DNA of 52,463 nucleotides from a bacterium (lineage in GTDB: Bacteria > CLD3 > SB21). A model generated the notes under the pieces. That model had not been told where the DNA came from. It ran no database searches and saw only the letters and a list, made by a program, of their open reading frames with translations. The stretch spans positions 1-52,463 of the forward strand of contig JAEUSK010000259.1 of the NCBI GenBank assembly GCA_016787925.1, given 5' to 3'. Position numbers and translations under genes: made by a program. Shown piece after piece: positions 16,935-26,128 of the stretch (position 1 is the stretch's first letter; the number at the start of each line of letters is the position of its first letter).

Positions 16935-17246
16935 TTAATTTTGTGGCGTGGGAAGCGCCGGCGCTTGCTGCCCGCCTTGCTCCAATTCCCTTTCAATAAT
17001 CCCCTGGTCGCTTCCCGATTCGCGCAAGACTCCAATATTCAAAGTTATGCTCAGAACAGCAAAGAGAATGGCCAAAATGATAGTGGCTTTGGTCAACGTG
17101 TCTGCCGCCTGACGGCCGCTAAGAAAAGCGGTCGAACTGCCGCCGAATGTCCCCGCCAAACCGCCGCCTTTGCTTGACTGCATCAAAATAGAAATCACCA
17201 GCAAGACGCTTACAATAATGTGAATTACGACCAAAAATACAAACAT
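16935..17246 (-). CDS. secG: preprotein translocase subunit SecG
   Basis: A 103-residue protein with the two membrane helices expected of SecG (about 2-22 and 54-74). The conserved loop between them reads LMQSSKGGGLAGTFGGSS, followed by FLSGRQAADTLTKAT. SecG is the small accessory subunit of the SecYEG channel and eases SecA-driven export. The C-terminal tail is Gln/Pro-rich and variable. It lies 25 bp after tpiA; secG next to tpiA is a common bacterial arrangement. A leucine tRNA follows on the same strand. Confidence 0.95.
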   Translation of the reverse strand: MFVFLVVIHIIVSVLLVISILMQSSKGGGLAGTFGGSSTAFLSGRQAADTLTKATIILAILFAVLSITLNIGVLRESGSDQGIIERELEQGGQQAPALPTPQN

Positions 17247-17271
17247 TAGTTTCTCCTGTTTTATTTATATA

Positions 17272-18036
17272 TTAAATTAGTTTTTCTGCTGTTCTTACAA
17301 TCGAAGCAAATTGATCCGCATCTAAGCTGGCGCCGCCAACTAGCGCGCCGTCGATATGTTTACACGACAACAGGTCGTTCGCATTTTCCGGCTTTACGCT
17401 GCCGCCGTATTGAATGATCATCTTCTCTGAAAATTTTTTTCCATACAAATTAGCGGCCAAATCCCTTATAAACCGGTGAACTTCATTCGCCTGCTCCGGC
17501 GTGGCGTTCTTCCCCGTACCAATTGCCCATACCGGCTCATACGCAATAATAATTTTTTCCGCATCAGCTGAAACAATATTCTTCATTGCCCCTATATATT
17601 GCCGTTTTACAACGTCCTCCGTCCGGTTACTTTCTCTTTCTGAGAGGGTTTCGCCTAAACACACGACCGGTTTCAGTTTTTCATTAAGCGCGAATCCTAT
17701 TTTTTGATTAACAGAGTCGTCAGACTCCTGAAAATATTGCCGTCTTTCCGAATGGCCTATAATAACATACGCACAGCCGCTCTCGGCCACCATTTCCGCA
17801 GATACTTCCCCGGTAAACGCTCCGGATTTCTGCAGGTACATATTCTGAGCGCCTAAGCCGATGCGTGTATCCTTGATGATCTCTCGCACTGCCTCAATAC
17901 TTACAAACGGCGGACAGACAGCTACTTCGGCCTTACGAATATCGGTCAGTTTCAGCTTGAGCGATTTAGCTAATTGACGGGCTGCCTGCGGCCCCTTGAA
18001 CATTTTCCAGTTTCCGATTATTACTTTCCGCCGCAT
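17272..18036 (-). CDS. tpiA: triosephosphate isomerase
   Basis: A 254-residue TIM barrel that interconverts dihydroxyacetone phosphate and glyceraldehyde 3-phosphate in glycolysis. All catalytic parts are present: GNWKM with Asn9 and Lys11, the electrophilic His95 in IIGHSERR, the catalytic Glu in AYEPVWAIGTG near residue 167, the closing loop, and the phosphate-binding QYGGSV and GALVGGASLD. The length is usual. The gene lies 7 bp after pgk and is plainly part of the gap-pgk-tpiA-secG operon. Confidence 0.97.
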   Translation of the reverse strand: MRRKVIIGNWKMFKGPQAARQLAKSLKLKLTDIRKAEVAVCPPFVSIEAVREIIKDTRIGLGAQNMYLQKSGAFTGEVSAEMVAESGCAYVIIGHSERRQYFQESDDSVNQKIGFALNEKLKPVVCLGETLSERESNRTEDVVKRQYIGAMKNIVSADAEKIIIAYEPVWAIGTGKNATPEQANEVHRFIRDLAANLYGKKFSEKMIIQYGGSVKPENANDLLSCKHIDGALVGGASLDADQFASIVRTAEKLI

Positions 18037-18043
18037 TCTTCTC

Positions 18044-19240
18044 CTAACAATTTGTTAATGCTTCAAGCCCCGGTAATTTTTTCCCTTCAAGATATTCCAG
18101 CGAAGCACCTCCTCCGGTTGAAACGTGAGTCACTTTATCCTCAAAACCCATTTCCGTCACAGCTGCCGCCGAGTCGCCGCCGCCAACGATCGTCGTACAT
18201 CCTTTCTTCGTTGCCTCCGCTAATATTTCCGCAACGGCGCGAGTACCTGCAGCAAAGTTCGGCATTTCAAATACGCCCATCGGCCCATTCCAAACGACCA
18301 TTCCGGCGCTTAGGATCTCTTCCCGGTAAGTTTCAACAGTTGCCGCGCCAATGTCCAATCCCATCCAGCCTTCAGGTATCGCATTTATCGGAACGGTTCT
18401 AAATTCCGTTTCATTCTTGAATTCCTTGGCAACAACACAATCGGACGGAAATAGAATCCGGGCTTCACTTGATTTCGCCCTCTCAATAATATCCCTTGCC
18501 ATGTCCGCTTTGTCCGCTTCAAAGAGAGACGCGCCAATTTCATAACCCATAACTTTTGCAAACGTAAATGACATACCGCCGCCTACCAGCACGGTATCAA
18601 CTTTCTTCATGAGGTTTTCGATCACATCGATCTTCCCTGAGATTTTTGCTCCGCCGATTATTGCTACAAAAGGACGTTTAGGGTTTTGGACGGCGCTTCC
18701 AAGATACTCAATTTCTTTTTCCATCAGATAGCCGGCGGCATTCTGCCTAAAGTGTTTTGTGATGCCGGCAGTTGACGCATGCGCGCGATGCGCGGTGCCG
18801 AAAGCATCGTTGACGTACACGTCGCCAAGTTTTGACAGTTTTTGGCAAAATACATCGTCATTAGCTTCCTCTTCATTATAATAACGGAGATTCTCCAATA
18901 GCATTGCCTCGCCGGGCTTCAGAGCGGTTGTTTGTTTTTCGACAACCTCTCCTACACAATCCTCTGCCATCACGACGGGTATTCCGAGCAATTCTGAAAG
19001 ACGAACGCCAACGGGCTTTAACGACATCGAAGGGTTTTTCTTTCCTTTTGGACGACCGAGATGACTCATGATTACTGGTTTGCCGCCTGCCGTGATAATC
19101 TTCTGTATCGTCGGCAAGGATTCTCGAATTCGAGTGTCATCAGTTATAGTACCTTTGTCGTCTAATGGAACATTGAAGTCAACCCGGAGTAAGACGCGTT
19201 TCCCATTTACATCAATTTTATCTATGGTCAGTTTATTCAT
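18044..19240 (-). CDS. pgk: phosphoglycerate kinase
   Basis: A 398-residue two-lobed kinase that moves phosphate from 1,3-bisphosphoglycerate to ADP in the cytoplasm. The N-lobe contains [13 protein letters not shown], the substrate-binding SHLGRPKG and the HRAHAST segment. The C-lobe contains the nucleotide-binding [11 protein letters not shown] and the [12 protein letters not shown] and [17 protein letters not shown] motifs. Size and order are standard. It lies 12 bp after gap. Confidence 0.97.
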   Translation of the reverse strand: MNKLTIDKIDVNGKRVLLRVDFNVPLDDKGTITDDTRIRESLPTIQKIITAGGKPVIMSHLGRPKGKKNPSMSLKPVGVRLSELLGIPVVMAEDCVGEVVEKQTTALKPGEAMLLENLRYYNEEEANDDVFCQKLSKLGDVYVNDAFGTAHRAHASTAGITKHFRQNAAGYLMEKEIEYLGSAVQNPKRPFVAIIGGAKISGKIDVIENLMKKVDTVLVGGGMSFTFAKVMGYEIGASLFEADKADMARDIIERAKSSEARILFPSDCVVAKEFKNETEFRTVPINAIPEGWMGLDIGAATVETYREEILSAGMVVWNGPMGVFEMPNFAAGTRAVAEILAEATKKGCTTIVGGGDSAAAVTEMGFEDKVTHVSTGGGASLEYLEGKKLPGLEALTNC

Positions 19241-19252
19241 AATGTCACCGTA

Positions 19253-20365
<1,113 letters not shown>

Positions 20366-20425
20366 CTACCGTAAAAATAAAAAAAAGTCAAATTAATTCT
20401 TAGTTCACAATAGGTTATATTGTTA

Positions 20426-22816
20426 CTATTTTGTGGTCATGGTAAATACACCGTCCCAGTTTTCCGGCGGCGGATTCTTCTTGAACTCCTCGCATCGTTC
20501 AATATACACCTGCGAAGTCTCATCATCGGGAACGCTGTTCAGCGCAGACTTGAAATAAACGATCGCTTCGTCCCAGCGCTGCTGCCGGTAGGCGGCAATG
20601 CCTTGGTTGTAATTTTCCAATGATTTCTTCTTTGTTGCCGTGATACCAACGGATGTTCGCGCGATGACTTCAAAAACCTTTACGCCTTTCTCTTTTCCCT
20701 TCACGCGAATAAGATCCAATTCCCGCGTGATAATATCGTCTTTTACCAATTCCTGCGTCCATTCGCTGATCATGATATAGGAGCCGTATTCTTTATTAGC
20801 ACCCTCGAGCCGAGAAGCTAGATTTACATTGTCGCCCATAACGGTGTAATCAAATACGCTTTCGGAGCCCATGTTCCCCAAAACTACCTGTCCGCTATTG
20901 ATACCGGCGCGGGCTCTTAATTCCGGCCGTCCTTCTTTCTTCCATTTCACGCGCATTTCGACGAGTTTCTCCTGCATCTCAATAGCGGCATAACACGCCT
21001 TTTGTGCGTGGAGATCATCCTGCAAAGGCGCGCCGAATTCCGCCATGATCGCATCCCCTTCGTATTTATCAATAATTCCGTCGTATTTCATTATGATGTC
21101 CGTCATAGCCGTTAAATATTCATTCAGCAAGTGAACAAGTTCTGTAGGTGTTAATTTTTCACTGATCGTGGTGAATCCGGCCACGTCGGAAAACAAGATG
21201 CTTAAGAACCGAACTTCTCCGCCCAGCTTTAAAAGGCCGGGATTATCGATCAACTGAGACACGACTTTTTCCGGCAGGTAACGGCCAAACGCATTACGAA
21301 TTGTAGCCTTTTCTTTTCTTTCACCGAGGTATTGAAACAAGACATTACCGACATAAGTAAAACCAATGGCTAGCATTGGCGTGACCATTTGCATATGCAG
21401 GTGATGAAATGCAAACAAATAAAATGCCGCAGCGGTCACGGCAAGCATGATTAGTAAAAATACGGGAAATGCCAATAGCGGTTTCTGTAATTTGGATACG
21501 AGAAGGAAAACCATAAACGAAGCCAAGGTAACTATAAGAACCCGTATCCAATCAGGCAGGGCCGTGATGTAATCATCCGTTAGAATCGTATTAATTGCAT
21601 TTGCGTGGATCTCAACTCCGGGCATAAGAGTTTCGAGCTTCTGGCCTTCGGCGTTTCGCGTTTCACTTATCGGAACAGGGAAAACGTCGTGAAGTTCTTC
21701 CATCGTCGCACCCAGAAGAACGATCTTATCCTTAAAAAATCCTTGCTGCAACAGACCGATAGGTTCGCCGTTTTCATCCATAAGCCCGTCAAAAGAATCG
21801 AGGTCATATTCAGGTTTAAGATCAAACTGCTCATCGTCTACCGTATTATCAAAAGACTTGTACGGAAAAGTACGCAAAGGACCCTGGAAATTTATAAGGA
21901 AAGAATACTGCTTATATTTCTTAATGATCTTATCGCCGAACTTGAAATAATTCTCCGCATTTTCTATTTCTGTTGAATCCGGAATATCATAGTATTTCTT
22001 CAGCACTTCGATGGCAAAAGAATAATACTTTTGAGCATATTCATCTGATCCGATTTGATCTTCCATGAGGTACTGGCGCCAAAAACCGTCAATGTCGTTC
22101 GTGACGCCTACGAAACCCCATTTACCGCCCTTGTTAATAAATTTTTCTAATGGCGTCACTACCATTTCGCTCTGGCCTTGACCTCCGCCAACATCGGCTT
22201 TGACAACTTTACCTGCCAAAACAACATTTTGGCACTCTGCAATTGCCTGAGCCAAATCGTCGTCCTTTTCCGTGCCATTATAATCCGGCGCATCAAAAAC
22301 AACGTCTATGCCAACAACCTTTGCACCGGCCCTCTTCATGTTCCGAATGAAATGGGCGTAGTAGGACCGCGGCCATGGATAACGTTCCTGAACAGAATTT
22401 CCGGACTGATCGTCAATTGCAATTATTACGATCGGCGTATCATCCGATGTGATCTTCTTTTCGTTATCAACATACTGATAACGAAAACCAAAACGGGCGT
22501 CTAACGTCTTCAATTCAATACTCTCTATGGCTTTCACATTTACAAGAAAGCTGCCGAACCAGACTGCCAATAAAGTGATAAAAACGCCGGACAGTGTCTT
22601 ATTCTTGAATCCTGAAAAATAAATGCCAAGCAGCATGGCAAATATCGACAGCGCCGTCAGGCCGATATTCAATAAATAAAACAAAACAAGAGAGCCGCTC
22701 ATATCCGGAAGTAATTTTAAAAGCAGATTCGGAACAAAAACAAGTAATGAAAAAATGAGGCAGACAAATGCCCATTTATTTTCCATCAGGTTTTTAAAAA
22801 AAGTTCCGTTAGCCAT
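20426..22816 (-). CDS. CHASE2-domain adenylate/guanylate cyclase
   Basis: A 796-residue inner-membrane class III cyclase. Several N-terminal helices (about 15-75) precede an extracytoplasmic CHASE2 sensor (about 85-400; IVIIAIDDQSGNSVQERYPW and AKVVGIDVVFDAPDY). Three further helices follow (about 425-500), then the cyclase domain (about 535-720). Both metal Asp residues are present (SILFSDVAGFT and KYEGDAIMAEFG), as is the conserved MGDNVNLASRLEG. The tail is a TPR-like hairpin (YNQGIAAYRQQRWDEAIVYF). It would make cAMP or cGMP in response to an unknown envelope signal; the substrate is not decidable by eye. GAGGT precedes the ATG. A terminator isolates it from the large exported protein upstream. 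Confidence 0.92.
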   Translation of the reverse strand: MANGTFFKNLMENKWAFVCLIFSLLVFVPNLLLKLLPDMSGSLVLFYLLNIGLTALSIFAMLLGIYFSGFKNKTLSGVFITLLAVWFGSFLVNVKAIESIELKTLDARFGFRYQYVDNEKKITSDDTPIVIIAIDDQSGNSVQERYPWPRSYYAHFIRNMKRAGAKVVGIDVVFDAPDYNGTEKDDDLAQAIAECQNVVLAGKVVKADVGGGQGQSEMVVTPLEKFINKGGKWGFVGVTNDIDGFWRQYLMEDQIGSDEYAQKYYSFAIEVLKKYYDIPDSTEIENAENYFKFGDKIIKKYKQYSFLINFQGPLRTFPYKSFDNTVDDEQFDLKPEYDLDSFDGLMDENGEPIGLLQQGFFKDKIVLLGATMEELHDVFPVPISETRNAEGQKLETLMPGVEIHANAINTILTDDYITALPDWIRVLIVTLASFMVFLLVSKLQKPLLAFPVFLLIMLAVTAAAFYLFAFHHLHMQMVTPMLAIGFTYVGNVLFQYLGERKEKATIRNAFGRYLPEKVVSQLIDNPGLLKLGGEVRFLSILFSDVAGFTTISEKLTPTELVHLLNEYLTAMTDIIMKYDGIIDKYEGDAIMAEFGAPLQDDLHAQKACYAAIEMQEKLVEMRVKWKKEGRPELRARAGINSGQVVLGNMGSESVFDYTVMGDNVNLASRLEGANKEYGSYIMISEWTQELVKDDIITRELDLIRVKGKEKGVKVFEVIARTSVGITATKKKSLENYNQGIAAYRQQRWDEAIVYFKSALNSVPDDETSQVYIERCEEFKKNPPPENWDGVFTMTTK

Positions 22817-22877
22817 AATAACCTCATGGGTTTGATGGTGAGTAAATAGATGTGAGTTATTTGATCGGAATAAAAAA

Positions 22878-22916
22878 ACAAGACCTAACCCGAGAGGATC
22901 GGATTAGGCCTTGTTA
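22878..22916 (-). terminator. rho-independent terminator of the 901-residue exported protein gene
   Basis: Read on the minus strand, AACAAGGCCTAAT and ATTAGG-type arms (one bulged base) form a long stem. CCGA and TCGG extend it inward, and TTTTTTT follows the stem. It sits 20 bp after the stop at 22936 and before the cyclase start. Confidence 0.75.
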
Positions 22917-22935
22917 TTTTTCGCGCTATTACATA

Positions 22936-25641
22936 TTAAAAGACAAAATCGTAGCGGGCAGAAAACAGGCTGTTGATCTCCGACTTTGTCCCGATAACAT
23001 TTCCGCCGTTGTCGAACTCAGGAATTTTGATACCCGAAGTCAGATTAAAATTCAACGTGAGAGTATGGTTCTTATAAAAATTGAATCTCTGCCCGAGGTT
23101 AATGCTGGTCAGGCTCAAGTCACTTGAATTTGGAATCGACACGCCCGTGTAACTCAAACCTCCGTACACATTGAGAATTAACTTGTCGGTGTTTAGCAAT
23201 TGATAATCACCAGATGCTCCAAATCCTGTTGCGGACGATTTGTCCTTTTGAACTTCACCTGCATTAGAACCTGAAGTGGCAATGCTTCGCGTATTACCTG
23301 ACGACGAAGAGAAGTTAACGGTTGTGCGCAGCGGAATCTTCCACTCGGTTGTTATTCCAAGGCTTACGCTATTGTTATCCGCCTTCTGAAAAGGAATATA
23401 GGTAAAAGTATCCAACACGGAGTTGACGGTGGTTTCCACGATATAACCTTTTGTCTTGTCATCTTTGATGCTTGAACTGTAATTGACCGTCGCGTTGTGA
23501 CGCAAGTCCATCGCTGAGAAGCCATACGAAGTGCCGACGGAAATAATATTGGTTACGCTATTTTCAGGCAAGCCGTTTATATCCGTTCCATATTTCCAAT
23601 TGTTGTCGCGATTCATGGTCGTGTAACCGAAACTCAAACTCGGCATTTTTGGAAGGAAAAGTGAAACATTGGTTCCGATCGTTTGCGTTTCGAGTGTATT
23701 GTCATTTGATTTAGACAAATTATTTTTTGACGTCGCATAATTTACCGTCACGAATATACGGTTCTGCCAAAAACGATGCCGGTCAGAAATTTCAAATGTT
23801 TCAATATCACGTTGAATAGACGATCCAAAGGATTGAAAGTATCCTCCATTGCTGCGATAACGCGCGCTTAGGTTATTGTCAAAGGCGTTTAATGAACCGC
23901 CGAACGTATACGCGAAATTATTCTTGTCCGTAATAAAGTCCGCGCCGGTCGGAATCGGGGTTAAGTTCGTATTGATCGTCATAAAATTATCAGCAAGATC
24001 AATATAGTCCTGGACTTTTTTGACCTCTGTTTGCTTAATTAGGTTTGCATCTGCCAAAGTCTGCGCATCGACCGTGCCGCCCGTTATATTGGTATTGGTT
24101 AACCCTGTGGCTACGCTTGCATCGAAATTAAACCGTTTACTGAATAAACTCGTTTTAAAATCAGCGCCTAATACAACATTTTCCTGCGGCGCAACGCCGT
24201 TGAAACCGGTAGAAATGAGAGTTTGGCTGTATAGTGATGATTCTTTGTCTCCGGTATGAACATAACTAAGGCCGAATTGGAATGCTTGCGGACCCACGCT
24301 GAATCTTCCGGCGGTCATTTCGCGTTTGAAAGTTCCCCCAAACGCCTTATCATCCGCCGGATCGTCAGGATCAAAATTCAAATAGGATATGATAGCGGCT
24401 GTTCTTGCATCATCGGTGGTATTATTGGCATACAGCGCCTCAAGATCATTAATGGTAGCTTTATCCTGTTTGGAAAGAACTTTTCGGTTAACATCTCCTC
24501 TAACAAACTCGAAATTAAAAATCCCGAGATAAAGTCCGGCGCTCAATCCGCGTACCCTTGTCCCATATAACGTAACGGGACTGAATGTCGGATATGAATC
24601 CCCGTAATTTACTATTGCAATATTGTCCACATTAGCCGTAATGAGATAGCGGCTCAGGGGCTGGTTTTTCGTCGGATCATCCTCAGAATCCCAATCAAAG
24701 GTTGCAGCGACTTGAAAAAATTTCTTCTCGTACGAAATATCCGCTCCGACACGCTCGTACGTCGTTTTTTGGCCTAAATTATTCTGCGCTTTATGTTCGC
24801 TTCTGAAATTAGCGCGGAATTTTCCATCGTCAAAATTTGCATCGCCAGAAGGTTGTAACTGGCCTGCAGTAGCCGCAGTAAAACCTTTTCCTGCCAGAAT
24901 ATCTTCGCCGCCTTCCAATGCAATGTCAAATGTGAACTCGGTCAAAATGACCTTATCGCCATTAGGAAGCGTGTACCATAACCTCGCAGCGTGCGGGCCC
25001 GGCTCAAGATTTTTCCCGGCATAAGTTACCAGCTCATTTGTTATATCGGATTTTTTGGTCACATCGTTTCCGCCGTCCAACGTCAGTTTTAAATTAACTA
25101 CGTTTATGGTATCGTCAGAAAACAGAGAAATAGCAATGAGGAAATCTTTTTTGTTAACGGTGCTTCCCGGATCGGGAGATAATACGATGGTCTCAATTCC
25201 TGCTTCCTGTACAGCCGCTTTTTCTGATACGATCAATTGTAACGGCAGCATTTCAGGGTTATTTTCCGGATAACTGAGGTTTTGCCCATCGGAGGCTTCA
25301 GCTACAATATAATATTCCAGGATAGTCCCTTTTTTGAGCCCTTGTTTTTTCAAAAATGCTCCATATTTACCGTTCATTTTCATTATCATCGGGACTTCGG
25401 TGAATGCCGGATCGGCCGGGAAACGATAATAAACCGATGCGCGCTCAATTCCGGTTGTAAAACCCGCTTCAATATAGATCGGTTGACCCTCGGCGACGTG
25501 TTTTTCAGGGTTATAAATGATGCGTCCCCCATTGACACCTGCTTCCACGCGTGCAAAATTCATTAATCCAAGTAATAGTGTTACCGACAATAAGTTACCG
25601 AACACACCCCGTACGTTCTGAACATTTGAATTCAAAAACAT
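22936..25641 (-). CDS. large exported protein, probable outer-membrane beta-barrel with N-terminal Ig-like region
   Basis: A 901-residue protein, family not recognised. A signal peptide (LLSVTLLLGLMNFARVEA) is followed by two beta-rich domains (about 35-245; RASVYYRFPADPAFTEVPMI, then IETIVLSPDPGSTVNKKDFL). These resemble the Ig-like folds found in surface proteins. From about residue 260 to the end the chain alternates polar and aromatic residues in long amphipathic strands separated by Asn/Thr/Ser-rich turns, and it ends in Phe (ARYDFVF), as outer-membrane barrels do. AGGAGG precedes the ATG. A terminator follows the stop. The adjacent CHASE2 cyclase may be unrelated. A porin, secretin-like or adhesive role is open. 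Confidence 0.7.
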   Translation of the reverse strand: MFLNSNVQNVRGVFGNLLSVTLLLGLMNFARVEAGVNGGRIIYNPEKHVAEGQPIYIEAGFTTGIERASVYYRFPADPAFTEVPMIMKMNGKYGAFLKKQGLKKGTILEYYIVAEASDGQNLSYPENNPEMLPLQLIVSEKAAVQEAGIETIVLSPDPGSTVNKKDFLIAISLFSDDTINVVNLKLTLDGGNDVTKKSDITNELVTYAGKNLEPGPHAARLWYTLPNGDKVILTEFTFDIALEGGEDILAGKGFTAATAGQLQPSGDANFDDGKFRANFRSEHKAQNNLGQKTTYERVGADISYEKKFFQVAATFDWDSEDDPTKNQPLSRYLITANVDNIAIVNYGDSYPTFSPVTLYGTRVRGLSAGLYLGIFNFEFVRGDVNRKVLSKQDKATINDLEALYANNTTDDARTAAIISYLNFDPDDPADDKAFGGTFKREMTAGRFSVGPQAFQFGLSYVHTGDKESSLYSQTLISTGFNGVAPQENVVLGADFKTSLFSKRFNFDASVATGLTNTNITGGTVDAQTLADANLIKQTEVKKVQDYIDLADNFMTINTNLTPIPTGADFITDKNNFAYTFGGSLNAFDNNLSARYRSNGGYFQSFGSSIQRDIETFEISDRHRFWQNRIFVTVNYATSKNNLSKSNDNTLETQTIGTNVSLFLPKMPSLSFGYTTMNRDNNWKYGTDINGLPENSVTNIISVGTSYGFSAMDLRHNATVNYSSSIKDDKTKGYIVETTVNSVLDTFTYIPFQKADNNSVSLGITTEWKIPLRTTVNFSSSSGNTRSIATSGSNAGEVQKDKSSATGFGASGDYQLLNTDKLILNVYGGLSYTGVSIPNSSDLSLTSINLGQRFNFYKNHTLTLNFNLTSGIKIPEFDNGGNVIGTKSEINSLFSARYDFVF

Positions 25642-25808
25642 AAGTTTCCTCCTATTTTTGGAAAGGTATGAAAGAATAAATGCAGTAAATGATCTATGTA
25701 GAATTGCTAATTAATAATCACGAAGATATATAGAGAACGCTAATTGGTTGTGTAAATATACCCCAATAGCTGTGGAATGTCAAGCCCATTAAAGACTATA
25801 TTTTTGAA

Positions 25809-26036
25809 TCACTTAATGGCATTTTTGATTTTCAATTTAATTTCTTCTGGCTCAGGAAACCGCCCGAGTTCTTTCTTGGAAAAAACAAGTTTATCGTCTA
25901 CTGAAACCTCAAATACCCCCCCCGTAGATTTTATTAAATCGACTTCGACTCCAAATATCCGTTTTAGTTCATCCGCCAGACCGGCGGCTCTCGGCAAATA
26001 ATTTCAAACCACGCAGTATTCAATGATAATTTTCAT
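25809..26036 (-). CDS. SelW-like selenoprotein (Rdx family, CxxU motif, in-frame TGA = Sec)
   Basis: A 75-residue SelT/SelW/SelH (Rdx) protein with a thioredoxin-like fold. Read from the ATG at 26034-26036, codons 1-10 give MKIIIEYCVV, codon 11 is TGA (26004-26006), and the frame continues NYLPRAAGLADELKRIFGVE to a TAA-free end at TGA 25809-25811. Cys8 and Sec11 form the CxxU redox motif at the loop after the first strand, exactly where Rdx proteins carry it. The downstream GGVFEV and KKELGRFPEPEEI are family features. A bacterial-SECIS-like hairpin starts 16 nt after the TGA. AAGGGA precedes the ATG by 5 nt. Standard gene callers would begin after the TGA and lose the active site. A simple nonsense mutation is less likely given full conservation on both sides. 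Confidence 0.85.
25973..25987 (-). promoter_or_regulatory. bacterial SECIS hairpin (selenocysteine insertion element)
   Basis: On the minus strand CCGCC-GGTCT-GGCGG forms a perfect 5-bp GC stem with apical loop GGUCU, the same loop as in the E. coli fdhF SECIS that SelB binds. It lies within the coding frame, 16 nt after the UGA, which places the loop guanines about 21 nt downstream, inside the range known for bacterial elements. A weaker outer CCG/CGG pairing may extend it. Confidence 0.8.
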
Positions 26037-26128
26037 TGTTATCCCTTAACTTAACAAGTCATTATTCAAGTAAATTAGTAAAAAAAGATAAACAAAGCCC
26101 ATGGCCGAATCAACTGTTTTTTCAAACG

